From an uncultured Lachnospiraceae bacterium (GTDB lineage Bacteria; Bacillota; Clostridia; Lachnospirales; Lachnospiraceae), in the NCBI GenBank assembly GCA_910577015.1, contig CAJTKU010000020.1:1-50954 (forward strand): a DNA stretch of 50,954 bases. Direction: 5' to 3'. The translations under genes and the position numbers were made by a program. Positions within the stretch are counted from its first letter, which is position 1. Every line of letters starts with the position of its first letter. Below, piece by piece: positions 8,188 through 16,257 of this stretch. Under the pieces are notes generated by a model, which made no database searches, was not told where the DNA came from, and saw nothing but the letters and a program-made list of their open reading frames with translations.

Positions 8188-9537
8188 TTAATCTGCCAGC
8201 CTGTCGGCATATTTGATTCTGTAGATACGGCGCAGGGAATCATTGATGCGCTCCTCGGAGATTACGCCGTTTTGTACGGCCTCCAGTACACCGTTGTATG
8301 CTTTCTCAAAATCATCCGGCATCAATATCATATCGCATCCTGCTTTCAGTGCCTGAATGGCTGCGTCATCCGCCTCATAATATTCCGTAATGGCTCCCAT
8401 ATTCATGGCATCGGTGATAATTACGCCGTCAAAGCCAAGTTCCTCGCGCAGGATGTCCGTTACCACTGCCTTTGACAGGGTACAGGGGGTGTTGTCACCG
8501 GTGAACGCAGGCGCCGCCATATGGCTTACCATCACAAAGTCAGCTCCCGCATCAATACCTGACCGAAATACCACAAATTCTTCTGCCCTGAACTGCTCTG
8601 CAGTCCTGTCCGTAACAGCGAGTCCGGTATGCGTATCCTCGGTACTGCTGCCAATACCGGGAAAGTGCTTCAAACATGCACTGACGCCGTTTTCCTGAAG
8701 CCCCTGTACCATGGATGCCGTCATAGACGCAACCACTGTACTGTCAGTCCCATATGCACGCTCCCCTATAATGCTGTCTTCCGTGTTATGAATATCCGCC
8801 ACAGGCGCAAAATCAAGGTTGAAACCAAGGGGGGTGAGATAACCGGCAATATTCTGTCCTGCCGCATATGCCTGTGTCGGGTCGGCGGTTGCGCCGATGG
8901 ACTGGGCGCTGCCTGCATTTGTGCCGAGCCCTGCCTCCGCAACCCTGCTCACCTTTCCTCCTTCTTCATCCACCGCTATAAATAGCGGATACCTGCTGAA
9001 AAGAGAGGTATTGGATATCATTTCCGTTATCTGTTCCTGGGAAGTAATATTTTTCTTAAAATAAACAAGACCGCCAACCGCCCATTTATTTAATGCTTCC
9101 TTCGTACCGTCTCCTGCCTGTACCGCCGTGCCAACCCCGGTAATTGACTCGGGAGTCACAATAAAGAGCCCTGCCACTTTATCCTCGATAGGCATGACTT
9201 CTATCGCTGCATTGATAATTTCGTCCAGCTTTTCCTCCGGAGTCTGCTCCTGCACGATATCGGAAGGCTCCGGCTTTACCAGTGTTTCCTCTGTTTCTAT
9301 CAGATTTCCTATATTATCCGACACGGAAGCATTTGCGCTGTCTTTTTCCTTTGCCTGTTTTCCAATCATAGTAACAGTCACGACAATCAGCCCTGCAAAC
9401 AATATCACAAAGCAAACCAAAGTCAGATACGCCGCCACCTGACTGCGTTTCCTTCTTTTTCGCCGTTCTTCCCTTTTCTCCTGTATTGCCTTATCCTGTT
9501 CCTTGCTTTCCTGCCCTAAACCAGTATTTTCACCCAT
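8188..9537 (-). CDS. Membrane-anchored glycoside hydrolase family 3 enzyme (NagZ-like)
   Basis: A 449-residue protein with a highly basic N terminus (KREERRKRRKRSQ), one membrane segment (AAYLTLVCFVILFAGLIVV, about residues 35-60), an acidic linker and one GH3 catalytic domain. GH3/NagZ marks: A-V-D-E-E-G-G-K-V-S-R, F-A-P-V-A-D-I, K-H-F-P-G-I-G-S-S-T-E-D-T-H-T-G (the flexible Asp/His general acid loop) and I-I-T-D-A-M-N-M with the likely nucleophile Asp. NagZ-type enzymes release N-acetylglucosamine from peptidoglycan fragments; here the active domain would sit outside the membrane. The ATG at 9537 has GAGGAG upstream. No partner is adjacent. Confidence 0.9.
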   Translation of the reverse strand: MGENTGLGQESKEQDKAIQEKREERRKRRKRSQVAAYLTLVCFVILFAGLIVVTVTMIGKQAKEKDSANASVSDNIGNLIETEETLVKPEPSDIVQEQTPEEKLDEIINAAIEVMPIEDKVAGLFIVTPESITGVGTAVQAGDGTKEALNKWAVGGLVYFKKNITSQEQITEMISNTSLFSRYPLFIAVDEEGGKVSRVAEAGLGTNAGSAQSIGATADPTQAYAAGQNIAGYLTPLGFNLDFAPVADIHNTEDSIIGERAYGTDSTVVASMTASMVQGLQENGVSACLKHFPGIGSSTEDTHTGLAVTDRTAEQFRAEEFVVFRSGIDAGADFVMVSHMAAPAFTGDNTPCTLSKAVVTDILREELGFDGVIITDAMNMGAITEYYEADDAAIQALKAGCDMILMPDDFEKAYNGVLEAVQNGVISEERINDSLRRIYRIKYADRLAD

Positions 9538-9688
9538 ATTATGAATTCTCCTCAATATATATGGTATATAATACCTTATTTTCTTACATATTTCCACAGG
9601 AAATACTTTACTTTTGCAATCTTCATCAATTTTTAATAATCAACACGGCCTTGGCGCATCCTTTCACCACACAATTGTACATAAAATA

Positions 9689-9726
9689 AAAGAGCGCATC
9701 GACTATTTTCAATCAATGCGCCCTTT
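9689..9726 (-). terminator. Rho-independent terminator in the 9.6-10.2 kb gap
   Basis: On the minus strand, AAAGGGCGCAT..GA pairs with TC..ATGCGCTCTTT, followed by TATTTT. It would end any minus-strand transcript that carries the small ORF at 9783-9932. Confidence 0.65.
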
Positions 9727-9782
9727 CAGACTATGCTATCCAATGGACTTTCCTCCTATTTAATTATGAAAATTGTTTACAG

Positions 9783-9932
9783 TTACCGATTTGCCATCCA
9801 TATTTTTCCTGTGTACTTTTCCACTTTCCCATTCGTACTGATTGTACTGTAACGCCAACTACATTTCTTCCGTTGTGCTTCGTTACCTTTTCCCGTGTAC
9901 TCTATACAAGTATCGTTGGTTCCTATATTCAT
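9783..9932 (-). CDS. Possible 49-residue small protein
   Basis: The 617-bp gap between the GH3 gene and lysC holds one minus-strand ORF beginning MNIGTNDTCIEYTGKGNEAQ and ending IWMANR. It is basic, with Trp and two Cys. There is no good ribosome-binding site (AAAGAACAA only). A downstream AGGAGG at about 9750 faces a TTG with only five codons. A clean terminator follows. It could be a small gene, a decayed gene, or an untranslated RNA. The remainder of the gap is AT-rich with no recognisable gene. Confidence 0.25.
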   Translation of the reverse strand: MNIGTNDTCIEYTGKGNEAQRKKCSWRYSTISTNGKVEKYTGKIWMANR

Positions 9933-10169
9933 TTGTTCTTTATATGGATGTTTTGAAGAGAAATTTACGTTTTAGGTGGTCCGTACCTCGCTTTCTTTTG
10001 TATTAGCAATTCTGCTTTATTTACATTTTTCTTTTGTTTATGTGTTTATTATATCTGCCTTTTCTCCATTTGTCAACATATTTTTTAAATATTCTTCAAT
10101 TTTTTTAAAATTTTCTGTCAATATACCTGTTTTTACCAAAATTCGACACAAAATTACAGTATAAATGCA

Positions 10170-10204
10170 GACAGGCGGGCTTTTTATTTCAAAGTCCGCC
10201 TGTC
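10170..10204 (-). terminator. Hairpin terminator after lysC
   Basis: The 9-bp perfect arms GACAGGCGG and CCGCCTGTC enclose a 17-nt loop, 10 bp past the lysC stop. The T tract is weak (TGCATTTAT), so termination may be partial or factor-assisted. Confidence 0.6.
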
Positions 10205-10214
10205 CTGTATAAGA

Positions 10215-11534
10215 TTATAACTGTGTCACTACAAAAATATCATAAATGGCACGGATGGCCGCGTCAAAATCTTCGTTGGCAACGCCGATAATGATGTTTA
10301 ACTCAGAGGAACCCTGGTCAATCATTTTAACATTGATGTTGGCGTGGGCAAGCGCTGCAAACACCCTGCCGGCCGTACCCCGCGTGGATTTCATGCCGCG
10401 CCCCACCACGGCTATCAAAGCAAGGTCCGATTCAATATCAATGGAATCCGGCTCCGCAAGCCTGTGAATGCCGGCAACCACCTTCTGCTCCTTGTGCATA
10501 AACTCATCCTGATGCACAAATACCGTCATGGTGTCGATTCCGGAGGGTACATGTTCAAAAGAAATACCGTTTTCTTCAAAGGACTGCAATATCTTCCTGC
10601 CAAACCCGATTTCCGAGTTCATCATGTCCTTTTCAATGTTGATGGCGCAAAATCCTTTCTTGCCCGCAATGCCCGTGATGACATATTTTGACTTCTGGCA
10701 GGTGCTTCCCACTATCCAGGTTCCCTCATCCTCCGGCGCATTCGTATTGCGGATGTTGATGGGAATGCCCTGCTGCCGAACGGGGAAAATGGCATCTTCA
10801 TGGAGTACCGTAGCGCCCATATAGGCGAGCTCCCGCAATTCCCTGTATGTAATCACTTCAATTGCTTCCGGTTTATTGATAATACGGGGGTCTGCAATCA
10901 AAAATCCGGAGACATCCGTCCAGTTTTCGTAAACATCCGCTTTTACGGCCTTTGCAACAATGGAACCCGTAATATCAGAGCCTCCTCTGGAAAACGTCTT
11001 TACCCTGCCATCCGCATAGGAACCGTAAAAGCCCGGTACCACCGCGTTTTTACAGTGGGAAAGCCGCTCCGAAAGCACCTCGTTTGTCAGTTCCGCGTCA
11101 AACTCCCCGTTCTCCTTAAAGAAAATCACTTCCGCGGCGTCGATAAAATCATACCCAAGGTATGCCGCCATCACTATGCCGTTTAAGTACTCCCCGCGGG
11201 AAGCTGCGTAATTGTCGCCCGCTTTGCCTTTAAAATTCTTTTCTATCACCAAAAACTCATTATCCAGGGAAAGCTCCAGATGCAATCCGTCAATGATTTC
11301 CTGATACCTGTCTTTAATCTGAAGTAATTCTTTTTTAAAATCCCTTCCTTCCTCCGCAAGGGAATAACAGGCGTAAAGCATATCCGTTACTTTGGTGTCG
11401 TCGCTAAACCGCTTTCCGGGCGCGGAAGGAACCACAAAACATCTTTCCTTATCTGCCCTGATGATATTGCCCACCTTGATAAACTGCTCTGCGCTGGCAA
11501 GGGAACTGCCGCCAAACTTCACTACTTTTTTCAT
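10215..11534 (-). CDS. lysC: Aspartate kinase
   Basis: A 439-residue monofunctional aspartate kinase, first step of the Lys/Thr/Met pathway. The N-terminal kinase signature KFGGSSLA is at residues 6-13, with a central TFSRGGSDITGS ATP-site loop, W-T-D-V-S-G and the tail of the catalytic domain. From about residue 300 there are two ACT-type regulatory regions (for example V-V-G-R-G-M-K-S-T-R-G-T-A-G and N-V-K-M-I-D-Q-G-S-S-E), so feedback control by Lys and/or Thr is expected. It is last in the ACT-hom-apgM-lysC operon, 41 bp after apgM. No lysine riboswitch is visible upstream; only a short GCCGCA/TGCGGC hairpin precedes the ribosome-binding site. Confidence 0.95.
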   Translation of the reverse strand: MKKVVKFGGSSLASAEQFIKVGNIIRADKERCFVVPSAPGKRFSDDTKVTDMLYACYSLAEEGRDFKKELLQIKDRYQEIIDGLHLELSLDNEFLVIEKNFKGKAGDNYAASRGEYLNGIVMAAYLGYDFIDAAEVIFFKENGEFDAELTNEVLSERLSHCKNAVVPGFYGSYADGRVKTFSRGGSDITGSIVAKAVKADVYENWTDVSGFLIADPRIINKPEAIEVITYRELRELAYMGATVLHEDAIFPVRQQGIPINIRNTNAPEDEGTWIVGSTCQKSKYVITGIAGKKGFCAINIEKDMMNSEIGFGRKILQSFEENGISFEHVPSGIDTMTVFVHQDEFMHKEQKVVAGIHRLAEPDSIDIESDLALIAVVGRGMKSTRGTAGRVFAALAHANINVKMIDQGSSELNIIIGVANEDFDAAIRAIYDIFVVTQL

Positions 11535-11575
11535 TTTAATCCTCCTGCTGCCGCAAATCTTCCTGCGGCGCCGTG

Positions 11576-12778
11576 TTATTTTTCAAAGAGATGCCCTATC
11601 AACGCATGTCCCTGTGAAACCATCCTGCCGCATGCACGGCACTCTTTTTCATTGTAATTCCATCTTTCTGACTTTTTGTCCGTGCTGTCATAAAGCATGT
11701 ACGGGACATTGTCCGATGTGTGGGTGCGGACCCGTATCGGCGTGGGATGGTCAGGCAGTACCAGAAGCCTGAAATCCGCTCCCCTGTTTTGCAGTTCTTC
11801 CACAACAGGTCCGATTACCCTTGTGTCCAGATAATGTATCGCCTCCACCTTCCGTTCCACGCTGCCCTGATGTCCCATTTCATCCGGCGCTTCCACATGG
11901 ATATATGCAAAATCATACCCGTCTTCTGTCAACGCTTTTATGGCCGCCTGCACTTTCCCCTCATAATTGGTATGCAGACCTCCGTTTGCGCCCTCCACAT
12001 GCGCCACACCCATGCCGGCGCCTGCCGCAATCCCTTTCAGCAAATCCACTGCCGAAACCATCATTCCCTTTTTCCCGGTTTTTTCCTCAAAAGAAGTAAG
12101 GGCCGGTTTGGTTCCCGCTCCCCAGAACCAGCAGCAGTTGGCGGGATTAAGTCCCTGCTTCTTCCGTTCGATATTCAGGGGATGGTTTACCAGTATCTCA
12201 TAACTTTTCTTCATCATATTACGGAATTTCTCTTCTGCAGGCAGATACTGTCCGATAACCTGTCCCAGCACATCATGGGGCTGGGTCATATCCAGTACTT
12301 TTCCTTCTTTCCATATCAGGCAATGCCTGTAGCTGGTTCCCACATAAAACTGAAATTCCTCATCCGCCAGTTCCTCCGCCACCGCCTTTAACAGGACGGC
12401 ACAGTCTTCGGTACTGATTTCGGAAGAACTGTGGTCGATAATCCTCAACTCTTCAAACGGTACATTTTCCTCCGACAGGGTAACGATATTACAGCGCAGC
12501 GCAATATCCGTATCCTCCATGGGTACCCCGATGCTAAGCGCCTCCAAGGGAGAACGGCCTGAATAATAAACTTTGGGGTCGTATCCCAAAACAGACAGAT
12601 TGGCAGTGTCAGAACCCGGCTTCATGCCTTCAGGAATCGTATGCACCATGCCTATTTCTGATTTTTTGCTAAGCCTGTCAAGATTGGGCGTATCCGCATA
12701 TTCCAAGGGGGTCTTCCCCCCCAATGCCTCAATAGGCTCATCCGCCATACCGTCGCCTAAAACAATCAAATACTTCAT
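11576..12778 (-). CDS. apgM-type phosphomutase-family protein, probable homoserine kinase
   Basis: A 400-residue member of the alkaline-phosphatase-like metalloenzyme superfamily, archaeal-type cofactor-independent phosphoglycerate mutase group: LGDGMADEPI at the N terminus, G-K-T-P-L-E-Y-A-D-T-P-N-L-D, K-P-G-S-D-T-A-N-L-S-V-L-G-Y-D (nucleophile Ser/Thr region), Y-S-G-R-S-P-L-E-A, and late D-E-M-G-H-Q-G and L-P-D-H-P-T-P metal ligands. A branch of this family is known as a proposed alternative homoserine kinase. Here the gene is between hom and lysC, exactly where thrB would sit, and no GHMP-type thrB is visible. I therefore favour homoserine kinase over glycolytic mutase, as inference. The ATG at 12778 is better placed behind GAGG than the GTG one codon earlier. 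Confidence 0.85.
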   Translation of the reverse strand: MKYLIVLGDGMADEPIEALGGKTPLEYADTPNLDRLSKKSEIGMVHTIPEGMKPGSDTANLSVLGYDPKVYYSGRSPLEALSIGVPMEDTDIALRCNIVTLSEENVPFEELRIIDHSSSEISTEDCAVLLKAVAEELADEEFQFYVGTSYRHCLIWKEGKVLDMTQPHDVLGQVIGQYLPAEEKFRNMMKKSYEILVNHPLNIERKKQGLNPANCCWFWGAGTKPALTSFEEKTGKKGMMVSAVDLLKGIAAGAGMGVAHVEGANGGLHTNYEGKVQAAIKALTEDGYDFAYIHVEAPDEMGHQGSVERKVEAIHYLDTRVIGPVVEELQNRGADFRLLVLPDHPTPIRVRTHTSDNVPYMLYDSTDKKSERWNYNEKECRACGRMVSQGHALIGHLFEK

Positions 12779-12853
12779 CACTAATCCTCTTTTCCAAATC
12801 CCTTAATCTTACCCAAATGAGGAATCCCATAATCTTACGGAACTAAAGTTCCA

Positions 12854-12920
12854 AGTGTGAAACATAGTACTTCTTGGCGAAACGCCCATTGGCGTGAGCC
12901 TTAGAAGTACTTTTTACACT
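12854..12920. repeat. 67-bp structured hairpin repeat, copy 1
   Basis: A long imperfect hairpin between hom and apgM. The outer stem AGTGTGAAA/TTTTTACACT leads to a perfect 9-bp stem AGTACTTCT/AGAAGTACT and an inner ACGCC/GGCGT stem with a 4-nt loop. Copy 2 lies at 12990-13056 with about 79% identity. Almost every difference between copies keeps base pairing (see findings). Confidence 0.85.
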
Positions 12921-12962
12921 AACCGCCATGCCGCCACTCCATGACGGCACAAGTCTGGATGA

Positions 12963-12986
12963 GAAATGCCGCTTTTCGGGCATTTC
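12963..12986. repeat. Short palindrome between the two 67-bp hairpins
   Basis: The 8-bp perfect arms GAAATGCC and GGCATTTC enclose an 8-nt loop (GCTTTTCG). It lies in the 69-bp spacer between the two hairpin repeats and may be part of the same structured region. Confidence 0.5.
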
Positions 12987-12989
12987 CCA

Positions 12990-13056
12990 AGCGTGAGACA
13001 TAGAACTTCTTCACGAAATGCCCTTTGGCATGAGTGTTAGAAGTTCTTCTCACGCT
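12990..13056. repeat. 67-bp structured hairpin repeat, copy 2
   Basis: Same design and orientation as copy 1: outer stem AGCGTGAGA/TTCTCACGCT, middle stem AGAACTTCT/AGAAGTTCT, inner ATGCC/GGCAT. Its end overlaps the hom stop codon at 13055-13057, so on the minus strand it is the first thing transcribed after hom. No T tract, so it is not a standard terminator. Confidence 0.85.
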
Positions 13057-14266
13057 ATTCCAAGCGAATCCTCTCCCCCAATACCACATCGGATATCTGT
13101 CCGTACAGACCTGCAAACTCTTTTTCCTTCATAATCCGGGTGACAAATCCGGTTTCCTCAGCCACACCGGGCAGTTTTATTTCCTCTATCTGCCCAAACA
13201 GGGTTCTTACCTTTTCTTCACTGCCGGCTTTTGCCCTGAAAAAGAACTTCCTTTCCACCTCGTCAATGCACATCATCCTGGCTTCCTGCGCGTCCCAGAA
13301 ACACATAATTACCTTCCCCAGATGCCTTGCACAATCAATCACGTCGGATACCACTGCGCTGGCAGTGGGAAGCTTGCCGGCCCCGCGGCCGTAATACATG
13401 GAATCACCCAGCATATTGCCTTTTACAAACACTGCGTTAAATACGCCGTTTACCATATGGAGGGGATGTGTTTCTTCTATCATAAAGGGCGCTACCATGG
13501 CAAGCGTTTCTTCTCCTATTTCCTTGCTCAGGGCAAGCAGCTTGATAGACATTTTCATCTCTTTGGCGTACGCAAAATCCCGGGATGTGATTCTGGTAAT
13601 GCCTTCCGTATAAATCTTTTTGTAATCTACATTTTTGCCCAGCATCAGGGAGGAGAGAATGGCTATCTTCCTGCAGGCGTCATATCCTTCCACATCCGCC
13701 TCCGGATTTCTCTCTGCGTACCCCTTTTCCTGCGCCCTTTTTAAAACCACGTCAAAATCTGCGCCTTCATTTTCCATTTTGGATAATATATAGTTGGTCG
13801 TGCCGTTTAATATACCGGTTATCGCTTCAATGCGCTCTGCCGTCAGCGAGTAATTGAGCGGCCTGATAATCGGAATGCCGCCGCCCACGCTGGCTTCAAA
13901 CAGATAATTGCACTTGTTTTCTTTTGCCAGGGCAATCAGTTCCGGTCCGTGGGCCGCAACCAGCTCTTTGTTGGAGGTACACACACTTTTGCCTGCCGCA
14001 AGCGCCTGTCTGGTAAATTCGTATGCCGCCCCGACTCCTCCCATGGTTTCACAGATAATTTTGATTTCTTCATCACCGATTATCTGTCCGAAGTCATGCA
14101 CCACTTTATTTTCATACGGGTCGCCCGGAAAATCCCGCAAATCCAGGATATATTTGACAGACAGCTCATCTCCCGCTTTCTTGTCCACCATGTCCTTGTT
14201 TTTTTCGATTACTTCCACAACGCCGCTTCCTACGGTGCCGTATCCTAATACCGCTACCTGAATCAT
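13055..14266 (-). CDS. hom: Homoserine dehydrogenase
   Basis: A 403-residue NAD(P)-dependent enzyme making homoserine from aspartate semialdehyde. The N-terminal Rossmann motif VLGYGTVGSGVVEVI is followed by CTSNKELVAAHG, YLFEASVGGGIPII, GILNGTTNYIL (all conserved in the family) and N-P-E-A-D-V-E-G-Y-D-A with the catalytic Asp/Lys region. The C-terminal 80 residues form an ACT-like regulatory domain (RKFFFRAKAG...), consistent with feedback by threonine. The ATG at 14266 has AGAGGG upstream. It lies 24 bp after the ACT protein gene. Downstream, 270 bp with paired hairpins separate it from apgM. Confidence 0.96.
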   Translation of the reverse strand: MIQVAVLGYGTVGSGVVEVIEKNKDMVDKKAGDELSVKYILDLRDFPGDPYENKVVHDFGQIIGDEEIKIICETMGGVGAAYEFTRQALAAGKSVCTSNKELVAAHGPELIALAKENKCNYLFEASVGGGIPIIRPLNYSLTAERIEAITGILNGTTNYILSKMENEGADFDVVLKRAQEKGYAERNPEADVEGYDACRKIAILSSLMLGKNVDYKKIYTEGITRITSRDFAYAKEMKMSIKLLALSKEIGEETLAMVAPFMIEETHPLHMVNGVFNAVFVKGNMLGDSMYYGRGAGKLPTASAVVSDVIDCARHLGKVIMCFWDAQEARMMCIDEVERKFFFRAKAGSEEKVRTLFGQIEEIKLPGVAEETGFVTRIMKEKEFAGLYGQISDVVLGERIRLE

Positions 14267-14290
14267 GTCAAATCCCTCTCTATCTCATCA

Positions 14291-14734
14291 TTATTCCTTT
14301 GCCAAAATTTTGACGTGATGCACGCCTTTTTTATTTTCCATATCCGCAATCATCCGTGAAACATCCCCCGTTGTCTCCAGTATCTGGATGCTCAGGCTCA
14401 AAGAAGCCATGCCGTTAATGGGAATACTCTGGTGAATCGTCAGGATATTGGCGCCAAAATCTGCAATCGTTTTCAATACCTCCGACAAAAGCCCCGGCTC
14501 ATCATCCATCTGAAACGTCAGGGTAATGGTCCTTCCCTGCGAGTTGTCATGAAATTCAAAAATATCTTCTTTGTACTTGTAAAAAGAACTGCGGCTGATA
14601 CCCACTGCATCCACCGCTTCCTGAATCGTACGCACTTTTTCAGATTCAAGAAGTCTCTTTGCCTCCACAACCTTCAATAAAACTTCGGGAACCGCCCTCT
14701 GCTTTACTACAAAATATCCTGTTGATTCTCCCAT
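14291..14734 (-). CDS. PheB-like ACT domain regulator
   Basis: A 147-residue protein. The N-terminal half carries a helix-turn-helix-like pattern (IQEAVDAVGISRSSFYKYKE), and the C-terminal half is a single ACT domain (T-L-T-F-Q-M-D-D-E-P-G-L-L-S-E-V-L through G-A-N-I-L-T-I-H-Q-S-I-P). This matches the UPF0735/PheB family. ACT domains bind amino acids, so an amino-acid-responsive regulator of the hom-apgM-lysC operon it leads is the likely role. The ATG at 14734 follows GGTAGG. Members are often found just upstream of hom in clostridia. Confidence 0.88.
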   Translation of the reverse strand: MGESTGYFVVKQRAVPEVLLKVVEAKRLLESEKVRTIQEAVDAVGISRSSFYKYKEDIFEFHDNSQGRTITLTFQMDDEPGLLSEVLKTIADFGANILTIHQSIPINGMASLSLSIQILETTGDVSRMIADMENKKGVHHVKILAKE

Positions 14735-14795
14735 TTTCCTACCATGCCTTCCCTAATGTCCGCATGTCAAAAACGCATGTCTTTTGCCGAAAGAT

Positions 14796-14824
14796 AGTTT
14801 ATCACACTTACTCCTGCAAAGCAA
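14796..14824 (-). promoter_or_regulatory. Promoter of the ACT-hom-apgM-lysC operon
   Basis: -35 TTGCTT (14824-14819), a 17-bp spacer, -10 TAAACT (14801-14796) with a TG extended -10. The 60-bp leader contains two direct copies of GACATGCG about 15 bp apart. Confidence 0.55.
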
Positions 14825-14846
14825 GCCCTAAATAAGATTCATTTTA

Positions 14847-14880
14847 AAACAGCGGGCTGATATCGCATCAACCCGCCGCA
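14847..14880 (-). terminator. Terminator of glyA
   Basis: On the minus strand, GCGGGTTGAT pairs with ATATCAGCCCGC around a short loop and is followed by TGTTTTAAAA. It lies about 50 bp past the glyA stop. Confidence 0.75.
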
Positions 14881-14927
14881 AAGTCCGTTTCTATTTGAAT
14901 ACTTTTTACTATTTATTATAGAAACTA

Positions 14928-16169
14928 CTAGGATACAAGAGGATATTTGTCCGTAAGCTTCTGTACAATAGCCCTTGCCTCCGGTATCTTCTCTTCCCCA
15001 CCCTTGATAACCAAGGAAATTGCCTCTGCAATCTGCTCCATGTCCTCTGTGTTAAGGCCTCTGGAAGTCACTGCAGGGGTGCCCAGACGCACGCCGCTTG
15101 TAACAAAAGGTGACTGCGGGTCGTTGGGAATGGTGTTTTTATTGGCCGTAATATGGGCTTCATCCAAAAGCTTCTCCACCGCCTTGCCGGTCAGCCCGTA
15201 ATTTGTCAAATCTACCAGCATGAGGTGGTTGTCCGTCCCGCCGGACACAATTTTGATTCCCCTGTCCATAAGCCCTTTGCAAAGCGCCTGCGCATTGTCC
15301 ATAATTGCTTTCTGGTATGCCTTAAACTCATCGGAAAGCGCTTCCTTGAAGCACACTGCCTTTGCCGCAATGACATGCATCAGGGGACCGCCCTGAATGC
15401 CGGGGAAAATAGCCTTATTAAAGTTATATTTATCAGCAGCTTCCTTATTGCAGAGAATCAGGCCGCCCCTGGGACCCCTCAGGGTTTTATGGGTGGTGGT
15501 CGTCACAACATCCGCATAAGGAATCGGGCTCGGGTGAAGCCCTGCCGCAACCAGACCTGCAATATGCGCCATATCCACCATCAGCACAGCGCCCACTTCA
15601 TCCGCCACTTCACGGAACTTTTTAAAGTCGATGGTCCTTGCGTATGCCGATGCGCCTGCAATAATCATTTTGGGCTTGTTCTCCAGCGCCAGCTTCCGCA
15701 TATTATCATAATCCAGAAAACCTTCATCATTGACGCCGTAAGGCACAATATGAAAATACTTGCCGGACATATTCACCGGGCTTCCGTGTGTCAGGTGTCC
15801 GCCATGGTCCAGATTCATGCCCATAATCGTGTCGCCGGGCTTGCATACCGCAAACTGCACCGCCATATTGGCCTGCGCCCCGGAATGGGGCTGTACATTG
15901 GCGTAATCACAGCCAAAAAGCTCTTTTGCCCTCTCAATAGCCAGATTCTCCACAACATCCACACATTCACAGCCGCCGTAATACCGCTTTCCCGGATATC
16001 CTTCCGCATATTTGTTGGTAAGGGGACTGCCCATAGCCGCCATCACTGCCTTGCTCACCCAGTTTTCGGACGCAATCAGTTCAATGTGGCTGTTCTGCCT
16101 CTCCTGCTCATCCACAATCGCCTGGGCAATCTGCTCGTCCACTGCCCGTACTTCATCCAATGAATACAT
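14928..16169 (-). CDS. glyA: Serine hydroxymethyltransferase
   Basis: A 413-residue PLP enzyme converting serine plus tetrahydrofolate to glycine plus methylene-tetrahydrofolate, the one-carbon donor used by ThyA. Marks: H-I-E-L-I-A-S-E-N-W near residue 27, N-K-Y-A-E-G-Y-P-G-K-R-Y-Y-G-G, N-V-Q-P-H-S-G-A-Q-A-N, DHGGHLTHG, and the PLP lysine in TTTTHKTLRGPRGG near residue 227. Length is normal (about 410-420). A strong GAGGAGG precedes the ATG. It is monocistronic, with its own promoter (16207-16236) and terminator. Confidence 0.97.
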   Translation of the reverse strand: MYSLDEVRAVDEQIAQAIVDEQERQNSHIELIASENWVSKAVMAAMGSPLTNKYAEGYPGKRYYGGCECVDVVENLAIERAKELFGCDYANVQPHSGAQANMAVQFAVCKPGDTIMGMNLDHGGHLTHGSPVNMSGKYFHIVPYGVNDEGFLDYDNMRKLALENKPKMIIAGASAYARTIDFKKFREVADEVGAVLMVDMAHIAGLVAAGLHPSPIPYADVVTTTTHKTLRGPRGGLILCNKEAADKYNFNKAIFPGIQGGPLMHVIAAKAVCFKEALSDEFKAYQKAIMDNAQALCKGLMDRGIKIVSGGTDNHLMLVDLTNYGLTGKAVEKLLDEAHITANKNTIPNDPQSPFVTSGVRLGTPAVTSRGLNTEDMEQIAEAISLVIKGGEEKIPEARAIVQKLTDKYPLVS

Positions 16170-16206
16170 TTTTCTCCTCCTCGGTTTCCTTTACATTCTA
16201 GAAGGA

Positions 16207-16236
16207 ATTATAGCATAGCGCGGAATGATTGCGCAA
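16207..16236 (-). promoter_or_regulatory. Promoter of glyA
   Basis: -35 TTGCGC (16236-16231), an 18-bp spacer and -10 TATAAT (16212-16207) with extended TG. The leader is only about 30 nt, so there is no room for a riboswitch. Confidence 0.75.
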
Positions 16237-16257
16237 CAACTTCTTGACCGGAAGTCA

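Noticed and set aside
12854..13056. Short CRISPR-like array
   Set aside because: Only two copies, each itself a complete hairpin, unlike CRISPR repeats; no cas genes.
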